DNA of 64,000 nucleotides from Janthinobacterium rivuli (GTDB lineage Bacteria; Pseudomonadota; Gammaproteobacteria; Burkholderiales; Burkholderiaceae_D): positions 112,140-176,139 of the forward strand of contig NZ_WFLJ01000017.1 in the NCBI RefSeq assembly GCF_009208735.1, given 5' to 3'. A program made the translations under genes and the position numbers. Under the pieces are notes generated by a model. It had not been told where the DNA came from, searched no databases, and saw nothing but the letters and a program-made list of their open reading frames with translations. Of the stretch, positions 1 to 9,136 are shown one piece after another (within the stretch, counting starts at the first letter, position 1; each line of letters starts with the position of its first letter).

Positions 1-246
1 CTTCCCGGCATCAGCGGCTATGGCGCCCTGCACATCCTGCATGATGATCCGCTCACCAGCCACATTCCCGTCATGGCCCTGTCGGCCAACGCCGTGCCGC
101 GCGACATCGAAAAAGGCCTGGAGGCGGGTTTCTTCCGCTACCTGACCAAGCCGATCAAGGTCGTCGAATTCATGGACGCGCTCGACGTGGCCCTGCACCA
201 TGCTGCCGAGCATGGCCTGGCCGACGACACTCACGCAGTACGCTAA
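1..246 (+). CDS. C-terminal end of a receiver (REC) domain protein, 5'-truncated by window
   Basis: Frame 1 is open from the window edge to a TAA at 244. The 81 residues match the second half of a response-regulator receiver domain: an ALSANA stretch (beta4 and the switch serine/alanine region), then YLTKPIK, which holds the conserved lysine and cis-proline. The phosphoacceptor half lies outside the window. ALSANA plus the short tail is most typical of the terminal receiver of a hybrid sensor histidine kinase, so this is probably the end of such a kinase; a stand-alone regulator is possible. The next gene starts 27 nt downstream and is also a receiver protein, so the two are likely one signalling operon. 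Confidence 0.85.
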   Translation, partial: LPGISGYGALHILHDDPLTSHIPVMALSANAVPRDIEKGLEAGFFRYLTKPIKVVEFMDALDVALHHAAEHGLADDTHAVR

Positions 247-273
247 TTCAGCAATTATTTTAGGAATACCGCC

Positions 274-1080
274 ATGCTTCAAGCCACCGAGATCCTCAAC
301 GCCAGCATCCTCATCGTCGATGACCAGGAGGCCAACGTCATGCTGTTGGAACAGGTGCTACGCAATGCCGGCTATACGCGCATCACGTCCACCATGGACC
401 CGCAAGCCGTGCACGCGCTGCACCAGCAGCACCGCTACGATTTGATCCTGCTCGACTTGCAGATGCCGGAAATGGATGGCTTCGAAGTGATGGAAGGCTT
501 GCGCGACATCGAGGCGGGCAGTTATCTGCCGGTGCTGGTGATCACGGCCCAGCCCGGACACAAGCTGCGCGCGCTGCAGGCCGGCGCCAAGGATTTCGTC
601 AGCAAGCCCTTCGACCTGGTGGAAGTCAAGACGCGCATCCACAACATGCTGGAAGTGCGCCTGCTGTACCAGAAGCTGGCCGAATACAACAAGTCGCTGG
701 AACAGATGGTGGAAGAGCGCACGGCGGAGTTGCGCGAAAGCGAAGCGCGCTTCCAGCGTTTCACGGAACTGTCGTCCGACTGGTACTGGGAACAGGATGC
801 GCAAGGCAATCTGACGCGCTTTTCCGGTCCCGTGGCTGAAATGCTGGGCATCGGCAGCGAGGAAGAGCCGCAGCGCTGGAATGCGGCCGAGCGCGCGCTG
901 CTCGATGCAAAAATTGCCGCGCGCGAACCGTTTCTCGATTTTATCTACAGCCGTGCCAACCTCGACGGCAGCACGCAGTACCTGCAGGTCAGCGGCGAAC
1001 CGATGTTCGACACGGGCAGCCGCTTCATCGGCTACCGCGGCATCGGCCTCGACGTCACGGAGCGCCAGCGCAAGATTTGA
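274..1080 (+). CDS. Response regulator with C-terminal PAS domain
   Basis: 268 residues. The N-terminal receiver domain spans about 10-125: acidic pair D16-D17, phosphoacceptor D61 in LLDLQMPEMDG, and K111 in SKPF. A short coiled-coil linker (about 130-155, EERTAELRESEARF) leads into a PAS domain at about 155-265, ending in the PAC-like GIGLDVTERQ. There is no DNA-binding, GGDEF, EAL or kinase output domain, so the protein probably relays phosphorylation state to another protein. The start is supported by AGGA 8 nt upstream. It follows the receiver-containing gene at the window start and is probably co-expressed with it. The signal sensed by the PAS domain cannot be read from the sequence. 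Confidence 0.85.
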   Translation: MLQATEILNASILIVDDQEANVMLLEQVLRNAGYTRITSTMDPQAVHALHQQHRYDLILLDLQMPEMDGFEVMEGLRDIEAGSYLPVLVITAQPGHKLRALQAGAKDFVSKPFDLVEVKTRIHNMLEVRLLYQKLAEYNKSLEQMVEERTAELRESEARFQRFTELSSDWYWEQDAQGNLTRFSGPVAEMLGIGSEEEPQRWNAAERALLDAKIAAREPFLDFIYSRANLDGSTQYLQVSGEPMFDTGSRFIGYRGIGLDVTERQRKI

Positions 1081-1134
1081 TTTGTGACGGGCTGATTTAT
1101 ACTTGTCGGTCTCCACATCGACAAGGAAAGCATC

Positions 1135-1392
1135 ATGGCCGACAAATCACCACCGCAATACTGGTTCCCCGCCAAGACCTATGGCTGGGGCTGGGGCATG
1201 CCCATCACCTGGCAGGGCTGGCTGGTCTTCCTGGCCGCGCTGGCGCTGTTCGCCTGCGGCGCTTTCCTGTTCCCGCCGCAAGAATCGCTGGCGCTGTACA
1301 TCGTCTATGAAGTCGTCATCGCCGGCGCGCTCGTCGGCGTGTGCTGGCTGAAGGGGGAACCGACCGGCTGGCGCTGGGGCAAGAAAAAATAG
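1135..1392 (+). CDS. Small two-helix membrane protein, unknown function
   Basis: 85 residues with a strong ribosome site (AAGGAAA, 5 nt spacer). The N-terminus is rich in tryptophan and glycine (YGWGWGMPITW), followed by two predicted membrane helices at about 28-47 and 52-71, and a short basic tail ending WRWGKKK. The positive tail suggests both ends face the cytoplasm. I do not recognise a named family, although similar W/G-rich small membrane proteins are common in related genomes. A possible -10 (TATACT at 1098) lies 31 nt before the start, so it may have its own promoter. A perfect inverted repeat follows its stop codon at 1400-1420. Confidence 0.7.
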   Translation: MADKSPPQYWFPAKTYGWGWGMPITWQGWLVFLAALALFACGAFLFPPQESLALYIVYEVVIAGALVGVCWLKGEPTGWRWGKKK

Positions 1393-1399
1393 GCGCCGT

Positions 1400-1420
1400 A
1401 TCTGCTGCATTGCAGCAGAT
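1400..1420. repeat. Perfect 10-bp inverted repeat after the small membrane protein gene
   Basis: ATCTGCTGCA and its exact complement TGCAGCAGAT are separated by one base. It starts 8 nt after the stop codon at 1392. No T-tract follows on the plus strand, so it is not a classical intrinsic terminator. It could be an RNA hairpin that stops 3' decay, a Rho-linked end, or a protein-binding palindrome upstream of the thiamine operon. Confidence 0.6.
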
Positions 1421-1449
1421 GCACAAACACGACATCGTCAAGAAATCAT

Positions 1450-1478
1450 CTGGCCACGCGGCGTGAACCGCGTATAAT
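1450..1478 (+). promoter_or_regulatory. Probable sigma70 promoter of the thi operon
   Basis: A consensus -10, TATAAT (1473-1478), lies 17 bp after a weak -35, CTGGCC (1450-1455). Transcription would start near 1485, about 20 nt before the TPP riboswitch, which is the expected arrangement for a riboswitch-controlled operon. Confidence 0.6.
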
Positions 1479-1504
1479 TGGCTCGCTGCCGCAAGGCGGC
1501 AAAC

Positions 1505-1600
1505 GCTAGGGGTCCTGCCTTTTGCTGTGGAAACACAGTGCAAGCGCGGGTGAGAAATACCCTCCGAACCTGATCTGGATAATGCCAGCGAAGGGAAGCT
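1505..1600 (+). ncRNA. TPP riboswitch (THI element) upstream of thiC
   Basis: The segment contains the conserved THI-box blocks: GGGGTCC near 1508, GGGTGAGAAATACCC near 1547-1562 (a variant of the usual CTGAGA block), and GAACCTGATCTGGATAATG followed by CCAGCGAAGGGA to about 1595. These form the pyrimidine- and pyrophosphate-sensing helices of the TPP aptamer. About 90 nt separate the aptamer from the thiC start, enough for an expression platform. In proteobacteria this arrangement normally represses thiC when thiamine pyrophosphate is abundant, by masking the ribosome site or ending transcription. I did not see a convincing intrinsic terminator with a T-tract between the aptamer and thiC, so translational control is the likelier mode. 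Confidence 0.95.
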
Positions 1601-1673
1601 TTAGGATGAACGCACCTGCTTTTCCGCGTGCGCACAGCCGAACCTCCTTAGCTGGCTCCAGGCTTAAAAATAG

Positions 1674-3605
<1,932 letters not shown>

Positions 3606-3616
3606 AGGAGAGCGTG

Positions 3617-3829
3617 ATGCCTGCATTGATATCCATCACGCTCAACGGCGCACCGCACCAGGTGCCGCCCGGGCAGACACTCGACCAACTGATCGCCGCG
3701 CTGTCGCTGGAAAACCAGGCGCTGGCGCTGGCTGTCAACCGCAACGTCGTGCCGCGCAAGGCGTGGCCGGGACAGGTCTTGCAGGTGCAAGACCAGGTAG
3801 AAATCGTACGCGCCATCGGCGGCGGCTGA
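3617..3829 (+). CDS. thiS: Sulfur carrier protein ThiS
   Basis: 70 residues. A ubiquitin-like beta-grasp protein whose C-terminal Gly-Gly, present here as AIGGG, is converted to a thiocarboxylate that donates sulfur to the thiazole ring on ThiG. The segment ITLNGAPHQVPPGQTLDQLI is the normal N-terminal half. The start codon follows AAGGAG at 3605-3610, and the gene begins 11 nt after thiC. The adenylating partner ThiF is not in this window. A copy of the dispersed 125-bp element begins 6 nt after the stop codon and separates thiS from thiG. Confidence 0.95.
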   Translation: MPALISITLNGAPHQVPPGQTLDQLIAALSLENQALALAVNRNVVPRKAWPGQVLQVQDQVEIVRAIGGG

Positions 3830-3835
3830 AAACGT

Positions 3836-3960
3836 CCAAGCAAACCTACTGCGCGGCGCGCTTTGCGGCCTGCGATGCTCACCGGCTCGGCGCCCCCGTG
3901 CTTCAGCACGGTTGCGCGTCTCGGCCACAAATCATCGCCGCTCGCTACGGTTTTCTTTGG
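3836..3960 (+). repeat. Dispersed structured intercistronic element, copy A (thiS-thiG)
   Basis: 125 bp, homologous to 17707-17831 (same strand) and to the reverse complement of 51699-51810. It shares the core GCGGCCTGCGATGCTCAC (GGCCTGCGATGCTCAC in all three), GTTGCGC and CGCTCGC. The ends form a terminal inverted repeat (CCAAGCAAACC with GGTTTTCTTTGG), and an inner hairpin CCGTGC-TTCA-GCACGG lies at 3896-3911. It begins 6 nt after the thiS stop and ends 26 nt before thiG, inside a co-directional operon, so it must be transcribed. The opposite-strand reading frames through it are unlikely to be coding. Confidence 0.85.
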
Positions 3961-3986
3961 ATGTCTAAAAACTTAAGGAAAAGCAC

Positions 3987-4781
3987 ATGAATACCGCAAC
4001 AAATAACGACCTGTTGACCATCGCAGGAAAACAGTACCAGTCGCGCCTGCTGGTGGGCAGCGGCAAATACAAGGATTTGCCGCAGACGCGCGAAGCGACG
4101 GACGCGGCCGAGGCGCAGATCATCACGGTGGCGATCCGCAGGGTCAACATTGGCCAGGACCCGAACGCGCCCAGCCTGCTGGATTTCGTGCCGCCCGATC
4201 AGTACACGATTTTGCCGAACACGGCCGGCTGCTATAACGCGAAAGATGCCGTCTACACCCTGCAACTGGCGCGGGAACTGCTGGGCGGGCGCAATCTGGT
4301 GAAACTGGAAGTGCTGGGCGATGAAAAGACGCTGTTCCCGCACATGCCGGAAACCCTGGTCGCGGCCGAAGCGCTGGTCAAGGATGGCTTCGACGTGATG
4401 GTCTACTGCAGCGACGATCCCATCCAGGCGAAGATTCTGGAAGACATCGGCTGCGTGGCCGTCATGCCGCTGGCCTCCCTGATCGGCTCGGGCATGGGCA
4501 TCCTGAATCCGTGGAACTTGTCGCTGATCATCGACCAGGCGAAAGTGCCGGTACTCGTCGATGCCGGCGTGGGCACGGCGTCGGATGCGGCCATTGCCAT
4601 GGAACTCGGCTGCGATGGCGTGCTGATGAACACCGCGATTGCCGGCGCGCGCGACCCAGTGCGCATGGCGCGTGCGATGAAGCTGGCCGTGCGGGCCGGG
4701 CGCGAAGCATTTTTGGCGGGACGCATGCCGCGCAAATTCGCCGCTTCACCATCGTCGCCGATGGCGGGCCGGCTGGCGTGA
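3987..4781 (+). CDS. thiG: Thiazole synthase ThiG
   Basis: 264 residues, a TIM-barrel enzyme that joins deoxyxylulose 5-phosphate, dehydroglycine and the ThiS thiocarboxylate into the thiazole half of thiamine. The Schiff-base lysine is K106 in [10 protein letters not shown]. Phosphate-binding glycine stretches are seen in [11 protein letters not shown] and [11 protein letters not shown]. It starts after AAGGAAA at 3975 and lies downstream of the 125-bp element. Its TGA overlaps the ATG of thiD by one base (TGATG), which implies translational coupling. Its sugar-phosphate substrate is made by Dxs, encoded at 26360 in the same window. Confidence 0.97.
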   Translation: MNTATNNDLLTIAGKQYQSRLLVGSGKYKDLPQTREATDAAEAQIITVAIRRVNIGQDPNAPSLLDFVPPDQYTILPNTAGCYNAKDAVYTLQLARELLGGRNLVKLEVLGDEKTLFPHMPETLVAAEALVKDGFDVMVYCSDDPIQAKILEDIGCVAVMPLASLIGSGMGILNPWNLSLIIDQAKVPVLVDAGVGTASDAAIAMELGCDGVLMNTAIAGARDPVRMARAMKLAVRAGREAFLAGRMPRKFAASPSSPMAGRLA

Positions 4782-5545
4782 TGGCGCAGCAACGTCCGAC
4801 GGTGCTGGTGTTTGCCGGCGCCGACCCCTCGGGCGGTGCCGGCATCGCCGCCGATATCGTCGCCATCGCCGCGCAAGGCGCGCATGCCTTGCCCGTTATC
4901 ACGGCATTGACGGTGCAGGACAACGACCGCGTGTTTGCTGTCGAGCCCGTGGCGCCGGCGCTGCTGCGGCGCCAGGCGCAGGCGCTGATCGACAAGATCG
5001 CCATCGATGCCGTGAAAATCGGCATCCCCGGCAGCGCCGCGAACGCGGCCGTCATCGCGCAACTGATCGCGCAATTGCGGCTGGCCCACCCAAGCTTGCC
5101 CGTCGTGCTCGATCCCGTGCTGGCCAGCGGCCATGGCGACGTGCTCAGCCGCGACGACGCCGTGCTGGCGCTGGCGCCCTTGCTGCCCGTGACGACCGTC
5201 ATCGTGCCGAACGGGCCGGAAGCGCTGGCCCTCGGTGGCGCGGAAAACCTGCTTGCGCAAGGCTGCCAGCACGTGCTGGTGACGGGCGGGCATGGCGACG
5301 GAGATGAGGTGATCAATCGCTGGTTTGCCGATGACGCAGTGAGGCACGAGTGGCGCTGGCCGCGTCTGCCCGGAGAGTTTCATGGCAGCGGCTGCACCTT
5401 GGCGTCGGCCATCGCGGCCCGGCTGGCGCTGGGCCAGGCATTGCCCGCAGCGCTCGATGGCGCGCAAGCCTATTGCCATGCGGCCCTGGCCGGCGCCTAC
5501 GCGATTGCGCCAGGCCAGCTGATGCCGCAACGATTCATTGAATAA
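4781..5545 (+). CDS. thiD: Hydroxymethylpyrimidine/phosphomethylpyrimidine kinase ThiD
   Basis: 254 residues starting at the ATG that overlaps the thiG stop by one base. A ribokinase-fold enzyme that phosphorylates hydroxymethylpyrimidine phosphate to the pyrophosphate. Visible family features are AGADPSGGAGI near the N-terminus (substrate site), VVLDPVLASGHG, LVTGGHGDGD, and the anion-hole/catalytic motif FHGSGCTLAS near residue 203. The usual TPN-x-PEA motif reads VPNGPEA, a mild divergence. Position between thiG and thiE supports a thiamine role rather than pyridoxal phosphorylation. Confidence 0.93.
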   Translation: MAQQRPTVLVFAGADPSGGAGIAADIVAIAAQGAHALPVITALTVQDNDRVFAVEPVAPALLRRQAQALIDKIAIDAVKIGIPGSAANAAVIAQLIAQLRLAHPSLPVVLDPVLASGHGDVLSRDDAVLALAPLLPVTTVIVPNGPEALALGGAENLLAQGCQHVLVTGGHGDGDEVINRWFADDAVRHEWRWPRLPGEFHGSGCTLASAIAARLALGQALPAALDGAQAYCHAALAGAYAIAPGQLMPQRFIE

Positions 5546-5555
5546 GGAAAACATT

Positions 5556-6179
5556 ATGCGTGGACTGTATCTGGTCACCCCGAACTGGGATGACACCGAC
5601 CGCCTGCTCGACATCACGGAACAGGCTTTGCACGGCGGCGTGGCGCTGCTGCAATACCGCCACAAGAGCGCCGAGGCGGACCAGCGGCGCGAGCAGGCGG
5701 GCGCCTTGCTGGCCCTGGCCCGCAAGTATGGCGTGCCCCTCATCATCAATGATTTCATCGAGCTGTGCGAAGAGCTCGACGCGGACGGCGTGCACGTGGG
5801 TGGCACGGATGCGTCCGTGGCGCAGGTGCGCGCGCGGCTGGGGGCCGGCAAGATCGTCGGCGCCTCCTGCTATGGCGACCTGGCCCTGGCCCGCACGGCC
5901 GAGGCGGGCGGCGCCAGCTATGTGGCCTTCGGCGGCTTCTATCCGTCGCTGGTGAAAAAGTATCCGGTGACGACGCCGCTCGATATCGTGCTGCAGGCGA
6001 AACGCGAAATCGCCTTGCCGTGCGTGGTGATCGGCGGCATGACGCCGGAGAACGCGGCGCCGCTGGTGGCGCGCGGCGCCGACATGGTGGCGGCCATCAG
6101 CAGCGTCTTTAACCAGGCATACCAGGCGGACGAGGTGGATATTGCAGTGCAGCAATTCAATCAATTATTCGCGGCATGA
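5556..6179 (+). CDS. thiE: Thiamine-phosphate synthase ThiE
   Basis: 207 residues. It condenses the pyrimidine pyrophosphate with thiazole phosphate to give thiamine phosphate, the last joining step of the operon. Family features are GLYLVTPNWDD, QYRHK, LIINDFIELCEEL-DADGVHVG, and VVIGGMTPENAAPLVARGADMVAAIS (phosphate-binding loop). I chose the ATG at 5556 over an in-frame TTG at 5538 because AAGGAAA lies 6 nt upstream and the protein then begins MRGLYLVTP like its relatives. There are 10 nt between thiD and thiE. No thiO, thiH or thiF follows, so the source of dehydroglycine is encoded elsewhere. Confidence 0.95.
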   Translation: MRGLYLVTPNWDDTDRLLDITEQALHGGVALLQYRHKSAEADQRREQAGALLALARKYGVPLIINDFIELCEELDADGVHVGGTDASVAQVRARLGAGKIVGASCYGDLALARTAEAGGASYVAFGGFYPSLVKKYPVTTPLDIVLQAKREIALPCVVIGGMTPENAAPLVARGADMVAAISSVFNQAYQADEVDIAVQQFNQLFAA

Positions 6180-6217
6180 GCATGGGAATCGAAGGCTGGT
6201 TTGGGGAATAATCGGCA

Positions 6218-6223
6218 TATAAT
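6218..6223 (+). promoter_or_regulatory. Candidate -10 element for the ANTAR regulator gene
   Basis: A consensus TATAAT lies 33 nt before the ATG of the regulator gene at 6257, in the 77-bp gap after thiE. No good -35 is found 16-18 bp upstream, so the promoter may need an activator or may be weak. Confidence 0.4.
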
Positions 6224-6256
6224 AAGAACATCATTCATTACCGAGGTCCCCCACCC

Positions 6257-6889
6257 ATGAGTCAGCCAGCCGCCGCGAAACGCCTTATCCTGATCGTTGA
6301 CGATGACCAGCTGCTGTTGGAATTCCTCGGCGAAGTCCTGCGCCATGCCGGCTATGAAACAGCCCTGGCCCATTCGGCCGAAGTGGCGCTGCAGATGATC
6401 GCCCAGCGCGAGCCCGACCTGGCCTTGCTCGACATCCACATGCCGGGCATGTCCGGCCTGGAATTGGCCAAGCGCCTGCACGGCGAAACGGCCGTGCCGT
6501 TCATGTTCCTGTCCGGCAGCGGCGACAGCGAATCGGGCAAGCAGGCGGCCGCCTACGGCGCCGTCGGCTATGTCGTCAAACCCGTCGACGAAGGCCGTTT
6601 GATGCCCGCGTTTGAAGCGGGCCTGGCACGCGCCGATGAAATCCGCCAGCTGCGGCGTACCGAGCTGAACCTGAACGCGGCCCTGGCCGCCGGCCGCGAA
6701 ACGAGCCTGGCCGTGGGCCTCTTGATGGGGAAATTCCAGACCGACCGCAACACGGCGTTCGAAGTGCTGCGCGACCACGCCCGCTCCAGCCGCCGCAAGA
6801 TCAATGAAATCGCCAGCCAGCTGCTGCTGGCCGAGGAAACCCTGAACGGCTTGCACGGTGCGTTCTTGAATCGGGCGAAAACCAAGTAA
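6257..6889 (+). CDS. Response regulator with receiver and ANTAR domains
   Basis: 210 residues. The receiver domain (about 8-125) has the acidic triad D15-D16-D17, phosphoacceptor D59 in LLDIHMPGMSG, and K108 in VKPVD. After a helical linker, a C-terminal ANTAR domain (about 148-205) is recognised by its three-helix pattern with conserved alanines (AVGLLMGKFQ, AFEVLRDHARSSRRKINEIA). ANTAR domains bind paired hairpins in leader RNA and prevent transcription termination, as in AmiR, NasR and EutV, so phosphorylation probably controls an antitermination target. The target is not evident nearby; no sensor kinase is adjacent. It could act in trans on nitrogen-assimilation transcripts. Confidence 0.9.
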   Translation: MSQPAAAKRLILIVDDDQLLLEFLGEVLRHAGYETALAHSAEVALQMIAQREPDLALLDIHMPGMSGLELAKRLHGETAVPFMFLSGSGDSESGKQAAAYGAVGYVVKPVDEGRLMPAFEAGLARADEIRQLRRTELNLNAALAAGRETSLAVGLLMGKFQTDRNTAFEVLRDHARSSRRKINEIASQLLLAEETLNGLHGAFLNRAKTK

Positions 6890-6978
6890 GTGTTTCCCTC
6901 GCGCCCGCTTGGCCGCCTTGTTATGATGTGGCGATACGGCGCGCTGGCGCGTCTGGTTCAACCCTACACAGGACATAC

Positions 6979-8085
6979 ATGAAAACCAAAGCAGCGATTG
7001 CATGGAAGGCGGGCGCGCCTTTGACCATCGAGGAAGTCGACCTGGCCGGCCCGCGCGAGGGCGAGGTACTGGTCGAAATCAAGGCCACCGGCATTTGCCA
7101 TACCGATTACTACACCTTGTCCGGCGCCGATCCGGAAGGCATCTTCCCGTCCATCCTCGGCCATGAAGGCGCCGGCGTCGTCGTCGACGTGGGCCCGGGC
7201 GTGAAAAGCCTGAAAAAGGATGACCACGTCATTCCCCTGTACACGCCGGAATGCCGCCAGTGCAAATTCTGCCTGTCGCAAAAGACGAACCTGTGCCAGT
7301 CGATCCGCTCGACCCAGGGCCGCGGCCTGATGCCGGACGCGACGTCGCGCTTTTCCATCGACGGCAAGCCCATCTTCCATTACATGGGCACCTCCACCTT
7401 TTCCAATTACATCGTCGTGCCGGAAATCGCCCTGGCGAAGATCCGCGAAGACGCGCCATTCGACAAGGTCTGCTACATCGGCTGCGGCGTGACGACGGGC
7501 GTGGGCGCCGTGCTGTTCACGGCCAAGGTCGAGGCGGGCGCGAATGTGGTCGTGTTCGGCCTGGGCGGCATCGGCCTGAACGTGATCCAGGCGGCGAAGA
7601 TGGTCGGCGCGGATAAAATCATCGGCGTGGACATCAACCCGGCGCGCCAGGTCATCGCGCGCAAGTTCGGCATGACGCATTTTGTCAACGCCAACGAGGT
7701 GGAAAACGTTGTCGATACCATCGTGCAGCTGACGGACGGCGGCGCCGATTACAGTTTCGAGTGCATCGGCAACACCACCACCATGCGCCAGTCGCTCGAG
7801 TGCTGCCACAAGGGCTGGGGCCAGTCCATCATCATCGGCGTGGCGGCGGCCGGCCAGGAAATTTCCACGCGTCCCTTCCAGCTGGTGACAGGGCGCGTGT
7901 GGAAAGGTTCCGCTTTTGGCGGCGCGCGCGGACGCACGGACGTGCCGAAGATCGTCGACTGGTACATGGAAGGCAAGCTCAACATTGACGACCTGATCAC
8001 GCACCGCTTGAAGCTGGACGACATCAACCAGGGCTTCGACCTGATGAAGAGCGGCGAATCGATCCGCTCCGTCGTGCTGTACTAA
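6979..8085 (+). CDS. frmA: S-(hydroxymethyl)glutathione dehydrogenase / class III alcohol dehydrogenase
   Basis: 368 residues, the class III zinc alcohol dehydrogenase length. It oxidises S-hydroxymethylglutathione, formed from formaldehyde and glutathione, with NAD+. Catalytic zinc ligands are C40 (GICHTD) and H62 (GHEGAG); structural zinc ligands are C92, C95, C98 and C106 (CRQCKFC). The NAD-binding GLGGIGLNVIQ follows. The ATG at 6979 is preferred over an upstream in-frame start because AGGA lies 6 nt upstream and the protein starts MKTKAAIAWKAG like its relatives. The S-formylglutathione hydrolase normally paired with it (frmB/fghA) does not follow; a strong terminator does. Confidence 0.95.
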   Translation: MKTKAAIAWKAGAPLTIEEVDLAGPREGEVLVEIKATGICHTDYYTLSGADPEGIFPSILGHEGAGVVVDVGPGVKSLKKDDHVIPLYTPECRQCKFCLSQKTNLCQSIRSTQGRGLMPDATSRFSIDGKPIFHYMGTSTFSNYIVVPEIALAKIREDAPFDKVCYIGCGVTTGVGAVLFTAKVEAGANVVVFGLGGIGLNVIQAAKMVGADKIIGVDINPARQVIARKFGMTHFVNANEVENVVDTIVQLTDGGADYSFECIGNTTTMRQSLECCHKGWGQSIIIGVAAAGQEISTRPFQLVTGRVWKGSAFGGARGRTDVPKIVDWYMEGKLNIDDLITHRLKLDDINQGFDLMKSGESIRSVVLY

Positions 8086-8091
8086 TAATTT

Positions 8092-8140
8092 ACGCCGTAC
8101 CACGGCGTTTTTGCGGAGGCTACGGCCTCCGTTTTTTTTT
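8092..8140 (+). terminator. Tandem-hairpin intrinsic terminator after frmA
   Basis: Two hairpins follow the frmA stop: ACGCCGT-ACC-ACGGCGT (8092-8108) followed by a short T run, and CGGAGGC-TACG-GCCTCCG (8114-8131) followed by nine T. The second has the full intrinsic-terminator form. Confidence 0.9.
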
Positions 8141-8268
8141 GCGGCATTCCATCCATCGTCCGTGTTTGCCGTCCAGGCAGGTTTTTTTGCAGCCTGTCGC
8201 ACGGCGCTGGAAGCGTGTCCCCTCCGCCGCTACAGTCGATGCTCCACTACTTTTGCGACGAGGCAGCC

Positions 8269-9123
8269 ATGTCCACTTCCCACCGTTTGATCCTCAGCCT
8301 GGCCGGTATCCTGATAGGCGGCAGCGCGCTGGCCGTGCAGCCGCCGCAACCGCCCGCGCCACCGGCCGCACCGGCCGCACCCAGCAAGCAGATCAATATT
8401 TCCATGGGCAGCGGCGACGGCTATGCGCTCGTCGCCAGCAGCGAGGACAGCGTCACCATGGCCGGTACCGATGTCGATGGACAGCAGATCAAGCAGCTGC
8501 AGCGCTCGCTCAAGGGGCAGTTCCTGTGGTTCCGCGACCAGGGCAAGGGTTATGTGACGCAGGATGCCGCGCTGCTGGCCCGCGTGCGCGACGCCTGGAA
8601 GCCGTCGCAGCAGCTGGGCTTGCAGATGAGCGGCCTGGGCAAGCAGATGAGCGAGCATGGCAAGGCGATGGGTGAACTGGGCAGCAAGATGGGCGCCCAT
8701 GGCGCGGCGCAGGCGAACGGCAGCGCGCGCGAGTCGGAACAGCTGCGCGCGCTGGGCCGCCAGCAGCAGGAACTGGGCCGCAAGATGGGCGAGGCGGCGC
8801 GCCGCCAGGCGCAGGCGGGCACGGAGACGGCGCGCCGCGCGGCCGGGCGCGAGGTGGAACGCTTGCAGCAGCAGATGGAAGATGCGCAGGACGCCATGGA
8901 AGAGGTCAATGATCGCATTGCTGCCGAGCAAGAACGCGAGGCGGACAAGGTGGATGCGCTGTCGCGCCAGATGGATCAGCGCGGCAAGCCGATGGAAACC
9001 CTGAGCAAGCAAATGGAAGCGTTGGGACGCCAGCAGGAAAAGGCCAGCAAGGCAGCCGACAAGATCACGCGCCAGGTGATCGCCCAGGCGCTCGGCGAAG
9101 GCAAGGCGAAGCTGGTGCGCTGA
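8269..9123 (+). CDS. Exported coiled-coil protein related to the C-terminal part of some BlaR1/M56 proteins
   Basis: 284 residues. Signal peptide at 1-24 (hydrophobic LILSLAGILIGGSALA), then a proline-rich linker. A small globular segment (about 40-115) contains FLWFRDQGKGYVTQD, a pattern I associate with the C-terminal regions of M56/BlaR1-like proteins in Xanthomonas and Oxalobacteraceae; this is recall, not a search. Residues 125-160 carry short repeats spaced by glycine (GLGKQMSEHGKAMGELGSKM), and 165-280 is a long charged coiled coil. The ATG at 8269 follows GAGG. No sensor or repressor gene is adjacent, so it stands alone. It probably acts in the periplasm; the function is unknown. Confidence 0.7.
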   Translation: MSTSHRLILSLAGILIGGSALAVQPPQPPAPPAAPAAPSKQINISMGSGDGYALVASSEDSVTMAGTDVDGQQIKQLQRSLKGQFLWFRDQGKGYVTQDAALLARVRDAWKPSQQLGLQMSGLGKQMSEHGKAMGELGSKMGAHGAAQANGSARESEQLRALGRQQQELGRKMGEAARRQAQAGTETARRAAGREVERLQQQMEDAQDAMEEVNDRIAAEQEREADKVDALSRQMDQRGKPMETLSKQMEALGRQQEKASKAADKITRQVIAQALGEGKAKLVR

Positions 9124-9136
9124 AGGATGTGCTGAA

